From positions 11,408,001 to 11,472,000 of the forward strand of contig CM114272.1 of the NCBI GenBank assembly GCA_050084515.1: a stretch of 64,000 nt of DNA, in the 5' to 3' direction. Positions 45,801 through 57,800 of this stretch are shown here, piece after piece. The translations under genes were made by a program, and so were the position numbers. This stretch comes from Blasia pusilla. Its lineage: Eukaryota; Marchantiophyta; Marchantiopsida; Blasiales. How positions within the stretch are numbered: position 1 is the first letter of the stretch; each line of letters begins with the position of its first letter. The notes under the pieces were generated by a model. That model searched no databases. It was not told the DNA's origin and saw only the letters and a program-made list of their open reading frames with translations.

Positions 45801-47591
45801 ACATATCCCATGCCACGGGATCTTGCGGAAAAACATCCAAGAACGCCTACTTACAGATTCACTTGTTCCATCCAGAAGAAAACTGAATAAAATCTTTGGA
45901 CAGAAGAGTGCGACCAGAAACTACATTAACCTCTGAGGTAGGTCTATGCCATAAACCGCTAATTGTGGTCTGTACCTGGATAATTCTTGAATTCAGGAAA
46001 TTATAAGCCACCGAATTTTTCCTTAATCAGTAACCTCCATTAGCAGATCTTGCTAATTGGATCCAAAACACCCCAAACATATCTACGCTTCTCCATAACA
46101 CGATCATCGTATGTCTATTAATGATGCCAATCTGAAAGCGAGCAAGAAATATAATGTCCATCACCTGCACATTCAAGGAATCCCAGATACACTCCATCAC
46201 AGTGACACCTCAAAACACATAATCTCAAAACAAATCATTTGAGGTGTCTCCTCCAGTCAATCTGGACAAATGAGATCCCTGATAGCCATCCTACACACCT
46301 GCCACATCTCCTGGAAAACTAGGTTTCACAATGTAGCTATTCTCAGCAGAGGTAAGAATCCAGAAGGACTCCAAGCTTCATAAATCTGCAAATAATGGGA
46401 AATCTGAACCAACTCTTTAACCTTAGATTGATCAAACACTTAAGAAAGCAGCGGCAATGAAGAATGTGAGTGTCCAAATCACAGCAAAAGCACCGTGTGG
46501 TTCCGGACACACCAAAAAATGGAGAAAAACATGCCCATGTAGCCTCTCCCATTGCCGAAGGTCCAACTAGCAAAATGAACATGGAGTTTCCAGATGCAAG
46601 ACAAGCAGAGTCACACCGTCCTTGAATGGCAAGTTTTCACACCTAAAAACACCACCAATCTCGACAAGACATTGGACCGTGCACAATCCAATCCAACTAA
46701 CTGAATCTCAGGAAAGGTACTTTGGTTACAAGGTTCATAGAGCAGTCATTTTCACAACCAGTATACCTGTATACTTACTAGTAAATCTAGTTCTAAGTCA
46801 TAAAGCCTCTTTCTGAATGATGGAAAATTACCTGGATGCTAGCCTAGCTGCAAATTGGCTTTGCCAGTCAGATTCGAAACTCAAGATCATCGTTTGATTG
46901 GTAAAGCTACCCACCGTAATTGGTAGACAATCTTACCTTATCCTTCAATGGTCAACCCATACCATTTACAATTGCAAATATCACTTCTCACTGTGGCTAT
47001 TCAGGCACCAGCCAGATACACCAAGCATTACAATTGCACATCTGTAGTGCACATACAAGGAGAACTGCCTACCATACAAGAGAAGGAATCATCTAATTTG
47101 GCTATAGATGGGAACCATTCTTTCCTGTTCTTTGCGGCTGATGAGGCCACTTGATACCCTTATTAGCCTAACCATGTGCCAAAAACTCGTAACTGTACCA
47201 CACAATCTCGCAGCATGATCAGTAGGTCCTAGCTCATCACCACCTCATCCTGCTTTCCATGCTTGAATACCTCTGCTGGATCCACAAGCTAGAAAATCTC
47301 AAAACATAGTAGCTAGACATGATGTCGGCAAGGCTTTGGTTCCACCCTTGACCCATGGCATAATTGCAAGTGTAAGGAAGCCATGTCCCGAAGTGAGTCC
47401 TCCAAACGGCAAGTTTTAGATCCAGTGCACCTGTTCTTGTCAGGAGGCACATCTTTCATTGCCACCTCCTGACTAGAGTAGATCCGATTCACTTCTTTTG
47501 ACCCCCTAAGAACCCACATGAATGTTTGAAGCCATGATAGATGCATGTTCCTTGCATGCTTTGTCAAGGCCAGCTTTGATCACCCACCAAT
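42829..47591. other. Intergenic sequence and 3' flank of the kinase, no gene
   Basis: No ORF resembles a known protein. The right part (about 46900-47591) is likely 3' UTR and flank of the minus-strand PBS1-like kinase. 42850-43440 is a GC-richer stretch of unknown nature that shows weak inverted similarity to 42540-42640. Confidence 0.45.
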
Positions 47592-50500
47592 TCAGCCAAA
47601 ACCTCCATCAAATCCATCACCCCCACCTTGATTGTTACTCCGCTTCCTCTCCCTCCAATTCTCTCCCCAAACTCTCGCTTCAGCCACCGCCCGCTCACGT
47701 TCTCGAGAAGGAGCTAAAGACCTAACATCTTTGGGAGTTCTGCCTGTGTGACCAGGGCTTTCTCTATGTGAATCATATCTTTCCCACTCATCAGAATCCC
47801 TCTTCCTAGCTGCTCCTGTGTCCTGACCACGTCCTGCATCAAATGTTCCATTGGATCTACCACGTGAACTATCTTTCCGTAGATCAGGTGATGCTGTTGA
47901 TGGAAGACCAGATGGAGACCGTGACCCACCCTGCCTGCCACCTCGTTCTTTTAGACCTCGTTCATCTGTTGATGGGAGCATGGGACTGTTTCCATGCCGA
48001 TCTGATCCACTACTCAACTTCTTGTCTTTTTCCTTTTTCTCCCGTGAAGGAGTGGGTGGAGCAAACCTACTACTCCCAACTGGATGAAGACCTGGGTCAT
48101 AAGTTTGTGACGCCAAGTAACTGAGAGCAGTTACAACATCGCCAATTAGAGGTCTGGTGGCGGCCTGCTCCTGAAGGCACATGGCAGCAACAGCAAGAGC
48201 CTGGTACAAACCTCTCATGGGATATCGACTTTGTAACATGGGATCTGCCATTGACGGAAATTTGCGCCTGTCTTTGAACAAAGGACGAGCCTGTAGACAC
48301 AACCACAAATCCACAGTCAAAATTGTTCCTGCATTAGGATCTTCTCCAATTTACAGGGCAGGCAGACATACCCAGTCAAGTGGCTATCTACAAACCTCTT
48401 GCTGAACCTGAGTCTCTCAATTAGGTTAGACTCGGATGGTTTGATGGCTGTCTCTTAACTCGGCAACGGTTACTCCATCATCACCTTAGCAGACTAATGA
48501 AGATCAAGACAAGTCTAAAAGGCTAAGAGTTAGCACCACACACATTTATTCCGACTATTCTTTGTCAACAGAAGCTAGTGTGATGAAAGGTTGTAAATTC
48601 TAGAGTTGGTAGCAAGTCAAGAACGCTAATTCCTTTATCTCTCACCACAGGCAAGGTGAGAGATTAGGAATTAGGGTATCCCAAGGCTACGACAGGACTA
48701 CTTAATGAGTACAGTCTCTCACCACCATAGCCAGCTTCTTGAAGCTGGCTGCTGTCAAGGCAAGGCTCCATCCTCTTGTTTGGCACTTTATTTTATCTAT
48801 AAGGTGAATCAGAAGTTTTTAGATGACACATTGAGAGGAGAATTGTCTAATTAAATGCTAGACCCTTCAACCCTCACTGCAGAAAGAGAGTTGAATGGCT
48901 CATGTGAAAATGCAATTAAGCTGATAGGACATCGGATGATCATACCCAAGCTACGAGATTATGCTCGCCAGCAGCCCTAGCATTGTCAATGGCTTTCCTC
49001 CCTGTGATCAGCTCCAGTAGGACTACCCCAAAACTGTAAACATCCGACTTCAAAGTCAACTGTCCCGTCATGGCATATTCTGGAGCACAGTAACCGTACG
49101 TTCCCATCACACGAGTAGAAACATGTGTTTTATCACCAACAGGCCCTAGTTTCGCCAGTCCAAAGTCTGATAATTTTGGATGGAAACCCTCATCCAGGAG
49201 AATGTTACTAGACTTGAAATCCCGATAAATCACAGGCGGATTTGCCTTATCATGCAAGTATTCCAATCCTCTTGCGGCACCAGCTGCTATCTTCATCCTC
49301 GTATTCCAATCCAGCGCTTCCTTGTCCGGTGGCAGATCTGCATGAGCGTACAACCAACCCGATTGATAAACTAGTCGAAGATCTTTGTTTGTGATAGGAG
49401 CCAACATAGCTACACATAAACTCTTTGCCTATGAAGAAATGACGTCCTTGCTGCGCTCTTTAACCTTAAAATGTTCCCCTTCCTTCTTAGCTCCTAAAGG
49501 TAAGCGCAATGCAAGGTATGAGTTTTCTTAACCCTTCCGTTTCCATACGATGGCCACCCCTGCCAGCCAACTTAGCTCTCAAGCAACAGGACATGAAGAA
49601 AAGCGGACATTTCCATCATAAAGAAGAAGGCCACTCCTTTGAGACAGATCTCACCGTGCAGATGATCTTCCAAACACCCAAGAGGCATATATTCATACAC
49701 CAAAAGTCTCTGATCACCGTCCGCACAGTAACCAATCAAATTGACGAGATTGGGATGATGAAGAAGACTGAGCATCAACACTTCAACGAGAAACTCCCTA
49801 TTGCCCTGGAGCCCATTCCGATCTAGCTGCTTCACTGCCACCACCTGCTTAAAGATGTGATAAGTGAAACTCTGTACTTCAGACCCTCGGCTGAAAGAGC
49901 ACAGATAGTCCATGGGAGAAATGACCATCCGACCGAGGAAACATATGTGCCATAATCTTACCATCTTCTAGACACAGAAAATCCAATGAGCACGTAGTAT
50001 CAACTTGACAAGAGTTCTTTTGGACACTTGCCTGGCCAGTATTCTCCAAACGACCCTTGTAGACCCGGCCAAACCCTCCCTCGCCTAAAAGACACTCAGG
50101 TCTGAAGTTCTTGGTTGCCGCGGCAAGTTCCCGAAACGTGAATGTCTGCGCTGCAATATGATTTGCTCCATCTGCATTAGTGGTCTCCTTCTTTTCGTTG
50201 AACGACCCTTTTCCCTTAATCGTTTTATCTGCATCCAATACACTAACCATTAAAACGCGAGGACCAGAAACCTTCAAGTCTCCCACAGATCACATAACCC
50301 AAACTGTTGTAATGTAGCCAGTCATAGGCTACAATACCGAGACCACTGGCAGGCTCAGATCCGCTGAGTTACAGCCACGGAGGCCATTTACAAATTAATC
50401 CACGTTGCAGGCTACTCGACTTCTAGATGACACAGCTTTAGCACGCAGTACCTAAATGATATCGAGTGTGAGCTACAATCCACGGTGGTGAAGAATTAAC

Positions 50501-51140
50501 AAGAACAGTCCACAGATCTTGCTTGGAGGACCTCATGATTCCGAGCTGACTTCAACCAAAGTATAATTGGACACAACGAGATCAACCGAAAGACCGAGAA
50601 AGTCACGCCGAGATGCCCTCTGGCAACTGGCGTTCAAACTACGCTGCGACCCGTCACCTGGGCATCTCTGCGAAGGAGTGTTTAGGACGGCTAACACAAT
50701 GATCCGTTCTTTGGCTCGCCTCTTCCCGAAATCCTACCCATTTGACAACGAATCGGCTGGAACCGGGATAAGATTTGCGAAAGGCTGGCGTGATACCACT
50801 TCGGCAGCCATTGTCCGGAAACAAGGAGCGGATAAAAGAAGAGCGCATTTCATGGTCGGCAGCTAATCAAACACCACGGTGTGGCACCAATGACCGCAAT
50901 CAGGAACGGAACTCATTGAAATGCTCAAAAGTAGTGAAGTAACACGCCGTCAAGTTGTGAAAGGGGGGCATGCCGCTGCACTCTTGTTCAACACTCTTTT
51001 GTTGACTCACCGGAAGGCATCTTCGTGAGATTGTTGTTAAGAGATGATCCAGTGGACTGAGTCTCCCGACCGCTGTCATCCTTCTTTAAGGGCTTTCTAT
51101 TGTCTTGCTTTCGAGTCCCGAAGCAAGAGAAACAGCCCAT
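47592..51140 (-). CDS. PBS1-like receptor-like cytoplasmic kinase (RLCK subfamily VII)
   Basis: Ser/Thr kinase relaying signals from plasma-membrane immune or developmental receptors. Exons 51140-51011, 50279-50032, 49844-49655, 49337-48946 and 48290-47592 join in phase to 552 aa. The N-terminus MGCFSC predicts Gly2 myristoylation and Cys3/Cys6 acylation. Kinase motifs: Gly loop GEGGFG 109-114, VAVK Lys131, Y-R-D with Asp229 (an RD kinase), DFG 247-249, and activation loop GDKTHVS 257-263. The C-terminal tail from about 400 is long, Ser/Arg-rich and charged; [13 protein letters not shown] near the end also occurs in PBS1. Intron 2 has a GC-AG border. Two further in-frame ATGs lie upstream (51233 and near 51190); MGCFSC was chosen because it restores the acylation site. 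Whether it is the PBS1 orthologue or a PBL paralogue is unsettled. Confidence 0.92.
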
Positions 51141-51400
51141 CTCTGGCTCCTGCGTCTGCTTCCTAAAGGCCAACGGGCCTGGCCTCATACTTCCACCTTT
51201 CCTTGCCGCATCTGACCATAAACGAAGCCACAAAAGCGTGTCTCCGTGTTTCTTATCTGTTCGCCTTGTTATTCTTCGTCTTCCTCAGACTCTGCCTGAC
51301 TATCTCTTCCACTTTCTCTCCCTCTCTCTATCAATCTCTCTCTCACTCTCTCTCTCTCTCTTCTCTTCTCTTCTCTTCTCCCCGCTCCTGCCTACCACAC
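51141..51400 (-). promoter_or_regulatory. 5' leader and proximal upstream region of the kinase, CT/GA microsatellite
   Basis: Directly upstream of the kinase start. A CT-rich tract (plus strand, 51313-51380) includes a run of CT repeats and four TTCTC units, that is a GA-rich leader on the gene's own strand. No TATA box was placed. Confidence 0.5.
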
Positions 51401-54400
51401 TTCACCGCCACAATCACCAATCTGTACAACTGCCTTCCTTGTCTGCGCCTCTCCACCGAGGCGATGCTGCTCTCTCCTGTCACCAAGTCCACACCGTACG
51501 CTTCTGGACCACGATTGCGTCCTCCACTCGAGGTCAGATGGCAAACACGAACGAAATAGATCTCGCGAGGAGGAGTCTTGACGAGCGATGCGGGAGGAAG
51601 GAGAAGCTCGCGGAGGAAAGAGAATACGCGTAGTGAAGTTCCTACCTAGCAGCGAAGGAAACGGAGGGAGGAGCTGTGCTGCTTGTCTGTCTACCTATAC
51701 GTCCAGGAGAAGAAAAGAAGCGAGGCAGATGGCATTTTGGTCTGGCATTCATGACACAACTGAGAGTGACACCAAAGCCCCAAATTCAGGCGGTATCGCG
51801 AAGACGCAGCGCGGTGAGCGAACCCAACCAACGAGCACGGAAAGGCATGGCAGGGTCCCCCCCGCTCACCGAAGCCAGAGCGAACGCCCGTCGCCGTCCG
51901 CGCCACAGCCTTTCCGTCCGTTCCCGTCCGCTACTGTAGTCCTTCCTCCTCTCGCCCTGTCTCCGTCCCTTCACACCTTTCCCGGGACTCGGACTGCGCT
52001 CTCTCCTTCTGTCCGCACTCCGACGGGACAACCCTACGCCCCTGTCCCCGAGCTCGGCGACGGACGGCCGTACTCTGCGCCTGCGCTTCTCTGTTCCGCT
52101 CTGCCGTAGCAGCAGAAAATAGAGAAACAGAAAGGCAAATATATATGCCTAGCCATCCTGTCGCGAACAGCTCGACCAGTGACCTCTATACAAAACCCCT
52201 CTTTATTTTCTGGATTTTTATCCGCCTTTGCCTCTTCTCCGGCGCGCACGGCAAAAGCAACGTCCCCTCCCCGCCCAGCCCCGCGCTGCCCGGAGCCACT
52301 GGAGAGCGGAGCAAGCGCCAAGGAGAGGCGAGGGAACTATCAGCGCCCAAGGACGAAGCCTAGCGTAGCCGCGTAGCGCAGCAGGGAAGAAGGCACCCTC
52401 CGAACCATGAAAGCGGATATCTCCATACATCCACACGCATGCACATGAATGCGTGCATGCGTGCCCACCCAAAATATCGCATGCTATGGGATCAGGGCCT
52501 GCATCGAATCGAAGGAGGTCGGTCGCCTTTCGATGGGCATGCATCTCCCATTCGACAGGAAAAGCGAATTAAATCCCACAAAGGGGAAAGGGTTTGTGGG
52601 TCTTCTTCGTCGATTCAACCCACATGAATAGAGAATTCTGGGAAATACGTAACTCCCATCGCCATTTTGCAAAGTGTGGGAAACCTGTTTAAGAACAGTT
52701 CAAGTAGGGCACGCCTTCTAGTACGATCTGCTAATTTATATAATTCTTAGAAAGTGCCTTCTCATTTTGTAAACACATGTTCTTTTTAGCCCATAGTGAG
52801 GATCGCTTAGAGGATGGGCAATTCAAACTTATACATTATTTTTAATCACCAACTGATACCATATTACCGGCCCGTGCCACGCCATGCCTCAAACTTGTTT
52901 TGCAAAAACCCCATTAAACAACTTATTTCCTTCTTTTAGAAGGTTCAGCTCCTTTTCATAAATGTGAACTTTTGTTCCTTGAAATACCCTAAGAATATAG
53001 ATATAGAATTTCTCTCCCGGCTTCACTCCAGCCTCTTATCGAGTTCGGGGAGCAACCTATAAATAACAATATGAGAACACGTTGCTGGCCAGGCTAGGAA
53101 AACAAGCCTTCCTTTTCGAGTATGGAGATTTGCACTTTTGGAGCGTGGCGAGTGATCAGTGCGATGAGCCAAAAGGCTTCTGCACCTTTTAATCTCCCGT
53201 TTGTGAATTGTGAGGTAAAACACCGCTTTTGGTGGAGACCTGGCTTCAATATCAGTCCCATGCCAGATATTCGGTCACATCACGCCGGCGGGATGTATGG
53301 TATGCTATGGTATGGAATGGAATGGCAGGGAGCGACGCGATTTGGCATGGCGCGCGTCGTGCATGCTATGGCGCGCTCGTGCATGGCCGCCCCCGCAGCG
53401 CACCCCACTTGCGTTGTTCTCTTTCGTTCGTTCTCCTCTTTACCTTTTCTCTAATTGCGTGATTTGTCACGTCTTCCGTCCACGTCAAGCCGAATGTAGT
53501 CGACGTCCTACTCTGTCCGGAGCATATTCGGACTCCGTTCAGCGCCGTGAAGATTCGCGGGCAGGTGGAGGCCGCCTCCCGTCCGGTCGTCTCTTCCGCG
53601 AGGGCCCTCCGTCGCAATTCCAGGGCCGAATGGACCTTCGGACGGATATGTTGGAGGTTTGGATAAAATAGCGAGCGCTGAATCCGGCGCTGCGGGACCC
53701 CTTTCTCCACCCGCTCGAGACAGCTGTGGGGTGTGGCAAGGGACTCGTCGACGGTCCCCAGTGCGAGGCGCATCTGTCTCTCCCTCTCTTTCTATATCTA
53801 GCTCGGGCCGGGCAGCCGCGACGGTCAGCCGGGGGAGGGAGTACGTCCCGCAGCGAAGCCTTCCCTCCTAACGTCGACGTATTGGGTTCCGTGTGCCGGA
53901 CATTCCTCTTTAACGCGGAAAGCGGACGGAAGAAAGTACGAACCGCAGGATCGCATTAGATCTAATTTCCCCGTGATATGATCTGGACTTACGTTACTTT
54001 ATCCCGGGCTCCCTCGGATGCGCTGCGCGGTGCAACAGCTCTCCGTTCAAAGGCAAGACCCGTTAAATCCCACCTTTTATTTTCGGTCAACCGAGACTGT
54101 TTTAGCCGGTGCACCCTCCTTCAGACCCGGTACACGCCGGAACTAGCATAGTTTACCTTAAGTGGCGCCCGATTGTCACTAAAGCAGGCAATTAAGTAGG
54201 CTGACCTACTTCTAAGTAGCTGGGCACTGCAGCTAAGTAGACCTATATCTAGGCAGCCCGGACATAGGCTCATTAGTACGGAACCCCAGCAGCCGCGTCA
54301 CCCTATTTCTAGCCCGCTCACGGCGCTAAATAAAATAATAATAATATCGCTAATCCGCTCGCAAATTCGCCATGTAACTTAACCAACTCGCCGCCCCTCA

Positions 54401-54536
54401 TGGCCTCTCATCTTAGCCCATGCACCCTGAGCGAGAAAAGCGAAACTTTGCAAGGGCTCCTTACGGATAGGAAAGCAAAATACGCACTTTCTTCTCCTCG
54501 CCCCATAACGGAACGGAAGCGGAGTTTAACGGACCC
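51401..54536. other. GC-rich then mixed intergenic sequence, no gene recognised
   Basis: Many overlapping ORFs of low complexity on both strands, none resembling a family I know. A run of tggtatgg/ggaatgg repeats lies at 53297-53326. A short hairpin aagtagg-ctga-cctactt lies near 54194-54211. Confidence 0.45.
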
Positions 54537-54884
54537 CTAACGTACGCTGGAGGTGCTTGCTTGGGTGCATCCGCATGGCAGCGTTGTTTTCCAGGAGTTC
54601 ATCATCAGTTTAGGGTTTATGCTCTCGCAAAATGCACCACAACTCTTGTGGTGGACGGAGTCAAATATTTCAGTTCGTCCTCTTCTAAACACATTTGGCC
54701 CTCTTCTAATCACGATTTTCCCTCTTCTAATCACGTCTTGCCCTCTTCTAATGACGTTTTGCCCTCTTCTAATCACGTTTGGCCCGTTGTTGTATGAGCT
54801 ACGCCAAGTTCGAGTCTCCATAGCACCCAATTCGACCCTTGAGGGTGCGCCCCCTTTCAGTTGCACACCGTAAGGGAAGTCCAA
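54537..54884 (-). CDS. Hypothetical 115-aa ORF built around a heptad repeat
   Basis: The minus-strand frame has an ATG start, a Gly/Glu-containing N-terminal third, then five tandem seven-residue units around (N/D/I)VIRRG(Q/P/K), then a Cys-containing tail. I recognise no family. The repeat comes from a 21-bp tandem DNA repeat, whose length is a multiple of three, so any open frame would show a heptad. No neighbouring exon with splice signals was found. It may be a real small gene, an exon or just a minisatellite. Confidence 0.25.
   Translation of the reverse strand: MDFPYGVQLKGGAPSRVELGAMETRTWRSSYNNGPNVIRRGQNVIRRGQDVIRRGKIVIRRGPNVFRRGRTEIFDSVHHKSCGAFCESINPKLMMNSWKTTLPCGCTQASTSSVR
54679..54783. 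repeat. 21-bp minisatellite, five copies
   Basis: Units starting cctcttctaa at 54679, 54700, 54721, 54742 and 54763, each about 21 bp, differing at a few bases (consensus cctcttctaatcacgttttgc, one over 20 letters split here as cctcttctaa + tcacgttttgc). Confidence 0.92.
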
Positions 54885-57800
54885 CTATTCAACGATGCAA
54901 AAGCAGTAATATCTCATCGTGTATGACCACTTTTGGGGAATCTTCCATAAATTGGAGCCGAGGCGAGATTTACCTTTTTCCCAAAATGAATTTCCCGTGT
55001 AAAATGCATTCTGGGTTGACTTCACAAAGGGTTGATACTCCTATTTTCCTTCTATTTAATTCCCAGAAAACAGATCATATTAAATTTAAAATTAACTATT
55101 TCATGACCCTCGAAGCGTAGATCCAATAAATAAATCCTTTCTTGGATTGGTGGACCTTATTCAGGAATCATCCAAGTATATGCTATTCGATTAAAAGTCA
55201 TAACTTCTCTCGTCCCGAAAACAAACAATCATTACGGTCAACCAAATGTGAACTATGATAAGATTTATTCAACAAGTGAATGAATAACTTGTTCACGTCT
55301 CCATTCTCCCTATCTTATTCCATCAAATATTATCATGTTTTAGAAGCTTGAAACATTCAAATAATGGAAAAATACTCTAGACTTCTTGTGATTTTTCATT
55401 TCCCACAAAAAAATTTGGTTTTTAGGGTTTTTCAGATTGAAGCTTTAAAATTGAAACAAACGACCATAAGGTTTCCTGCATCTCAAACTTCAAATAGAAA
55501 TGGATTTCAAAATAGCCTTATAAAATTTATCGACCAATTTTTGCTATTTTCAGGTTTCACCATCTAATACTAGGTAAAAAAAAACCTTAATCGGATTTTT
55601 TTTATGTTTTCACCTAAAATACACTCAATGAAAACTTTCTGTCTTCAAACTGTTCCTAGAAATACCAATTGGAAATATTGTCGATAAATAATTGTTGAAA
55701 TAGTCATGAGAATACCCTGAAAAATGTAAGAAAAATTTTGTCACCAAAACTTTCAAATTGATCCGCAACAACTGTCTAGATCCAATTTCCATCACTATCA
55801 TAAGTTTATTTTGTAAGGAAATTACTTAAGTGGATTTGTGTAGAGCTTTTGTTGCTTGAGAAGCCCCCGGGAAATATCGTTACTTCAAATCCTTCCAATC
55901 TGTGCCACATAGAAATGCCATGTAGGATTGAGTGGATTTATGAGAGATCTATGTGCTTGTCACCCGTTCACACAATACTAAACCCTACAATAGCAAAAGT
56001 TATATTGAAACTAAGGTCCCTCTATAAAAGCATCACTCATGCCTTTAATATTCAAATCAAGGTGCACGAATACGAACATAAGCTTACATGGAACCTCCTA
56101 AACTATAACGGTTCCATAAGGGGGCTCTAGAGAAAATAACTCAAATTTTCTTGGAATTCATCAATTTTCAGTCAGTTTTTTTCATCCTCCTAATTTCTCC
56201 TTTAAGGCTTTATCATCATAGAAGCTTCAATCAAAATTTATTTGTATTTTTCCTTTCTTTCTTTTCATATCTCTTTTTTGGCTATACTTTTTTGGGGCCT
56301 CAAAGTTTTTGGTGTTCTCTATGCCATACACCAAATATTTTCTATCTATTTTTACTATATATCTACTTTCTATTTATGTATTTTTTTATCTATCAATTAA
56401 ACTTTTCAAATATAGATATTGGAACCTAATTATAATATTAACAATATGTCCGACCACATCACATGGGCATGTTCTATTAGTAATTCTTGTAGAGGATATT
56501 GCCTTCATTTTTAACACATGCAATAATTGAAATATATCTTTTCAATGGGAAGCTTTCATATCATGTAATAATTGACACATTTACTTGTGTTTTATATATA
56601 TATACAATTTCAAAATTTGTTTCTTGTTGCCTGTAGTATGGAAAATATTTTCTTGCTGCCCGTAGTATGGAAAACATTTTCTTGTTGTCAATTTGTCATG
56701 TGTCAAACATACATGTATTTGACAATCAAGAAGACGCTCTCCAATAATAATATAGATATATAAGGAACGATGTTTAGATATCAAGGTAAATTGTTACATA
56801 AGCCATCCCATTGTTTGTGAACAAATATTATGTACTATGAAGTCTTGTCATCTTTGATCAACCTCGCACAACATACTCTTCAAACCCATCACTATTACAC
56901 AAATAAATATTGTCTCATTTAAATTTGTAAGATAATATGAATAATTTAATGAATATCTTTATCACTATATATTGGAGTAGACCTTGATTTATCCATCTCG
57001 TCCATTTTATAACACAAGGTACTTCAACGATATATAATTTGTTTCTAAAAGAAATATAGCAAGAAGATGTGATGTCAAATAATATCCAACATTATAAATC
57101 CATGCCCATAGTCAATATATCAAATTTTCACAATGAATGTGAACGCATTTATTAGTATAAATCTTTTCACTGTTTAATCAAAGTAGATCTTAACTATTTT
57201 TTGACTAATCAAGAGAAAAATAAAGATATATGGAGAAAACGATGCCATTTGGTGAAAAAGAGTTTATTTCATGAAATTTAATGAAAAGAGTTCATTTCAT
57301 GAAATTTAATGAAAGAATACATTTTTATTTATTTTTAGATAATAAATGAAAAATATAATATTAAATAAGAAATAATTCATTATTAATTATAAATACCCAC
57401 CTCATAATATTTATGATTTTTTTCTCATGAAAATCCCAAAATTTCCATTGGATGAATATTTTGAGTTTTTCTCTTTTATTATGAAGAACTCTAAAATGGT
57501 ATTTCCCTTCTTCCAATGTTGAAGGGGTATCCATATTATTCTAGTATTATTAAATATCTAATTTTCTAATATATTTGACCTATCATTCAATCATACTATT
57601 AAAAGGTGTTACGATTACATCCTTGTTAATTTTTCAATGAAAATGAAACTTTTTAAGAATGGCAATGATAGCTTGACCTTAGTCTTCAATATCTCTTACA
57701 AAAAGTAATGTACTTTGAGATTTGATTGTCTTCTACACTAGAGAATTGTTGCAATCTTTTACTTCTTAGGGGATACTTATCAATGTATTTTTAAATATGG

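Noticed and set aside
46343-46582. A second LINE zinc-knuckle fragment (Cys-rich minus-strand ORF)
   Set aside because: The Cys/His spacing does not fit a CCHC knuckle and no neighbouring motif supports it.
51588-52321. ORFs of 95-173 codons in the GC-rich region beyond the kinase
   Set aside because: Mutually overlapping on both strands, low complexity, no splice partner and no recognisable domain.
54679-54783. CRISPR-like array
   Set aside because: Units are contiguous 21-bp tandem repeats with no unique spacers, in a plant nuclear context.
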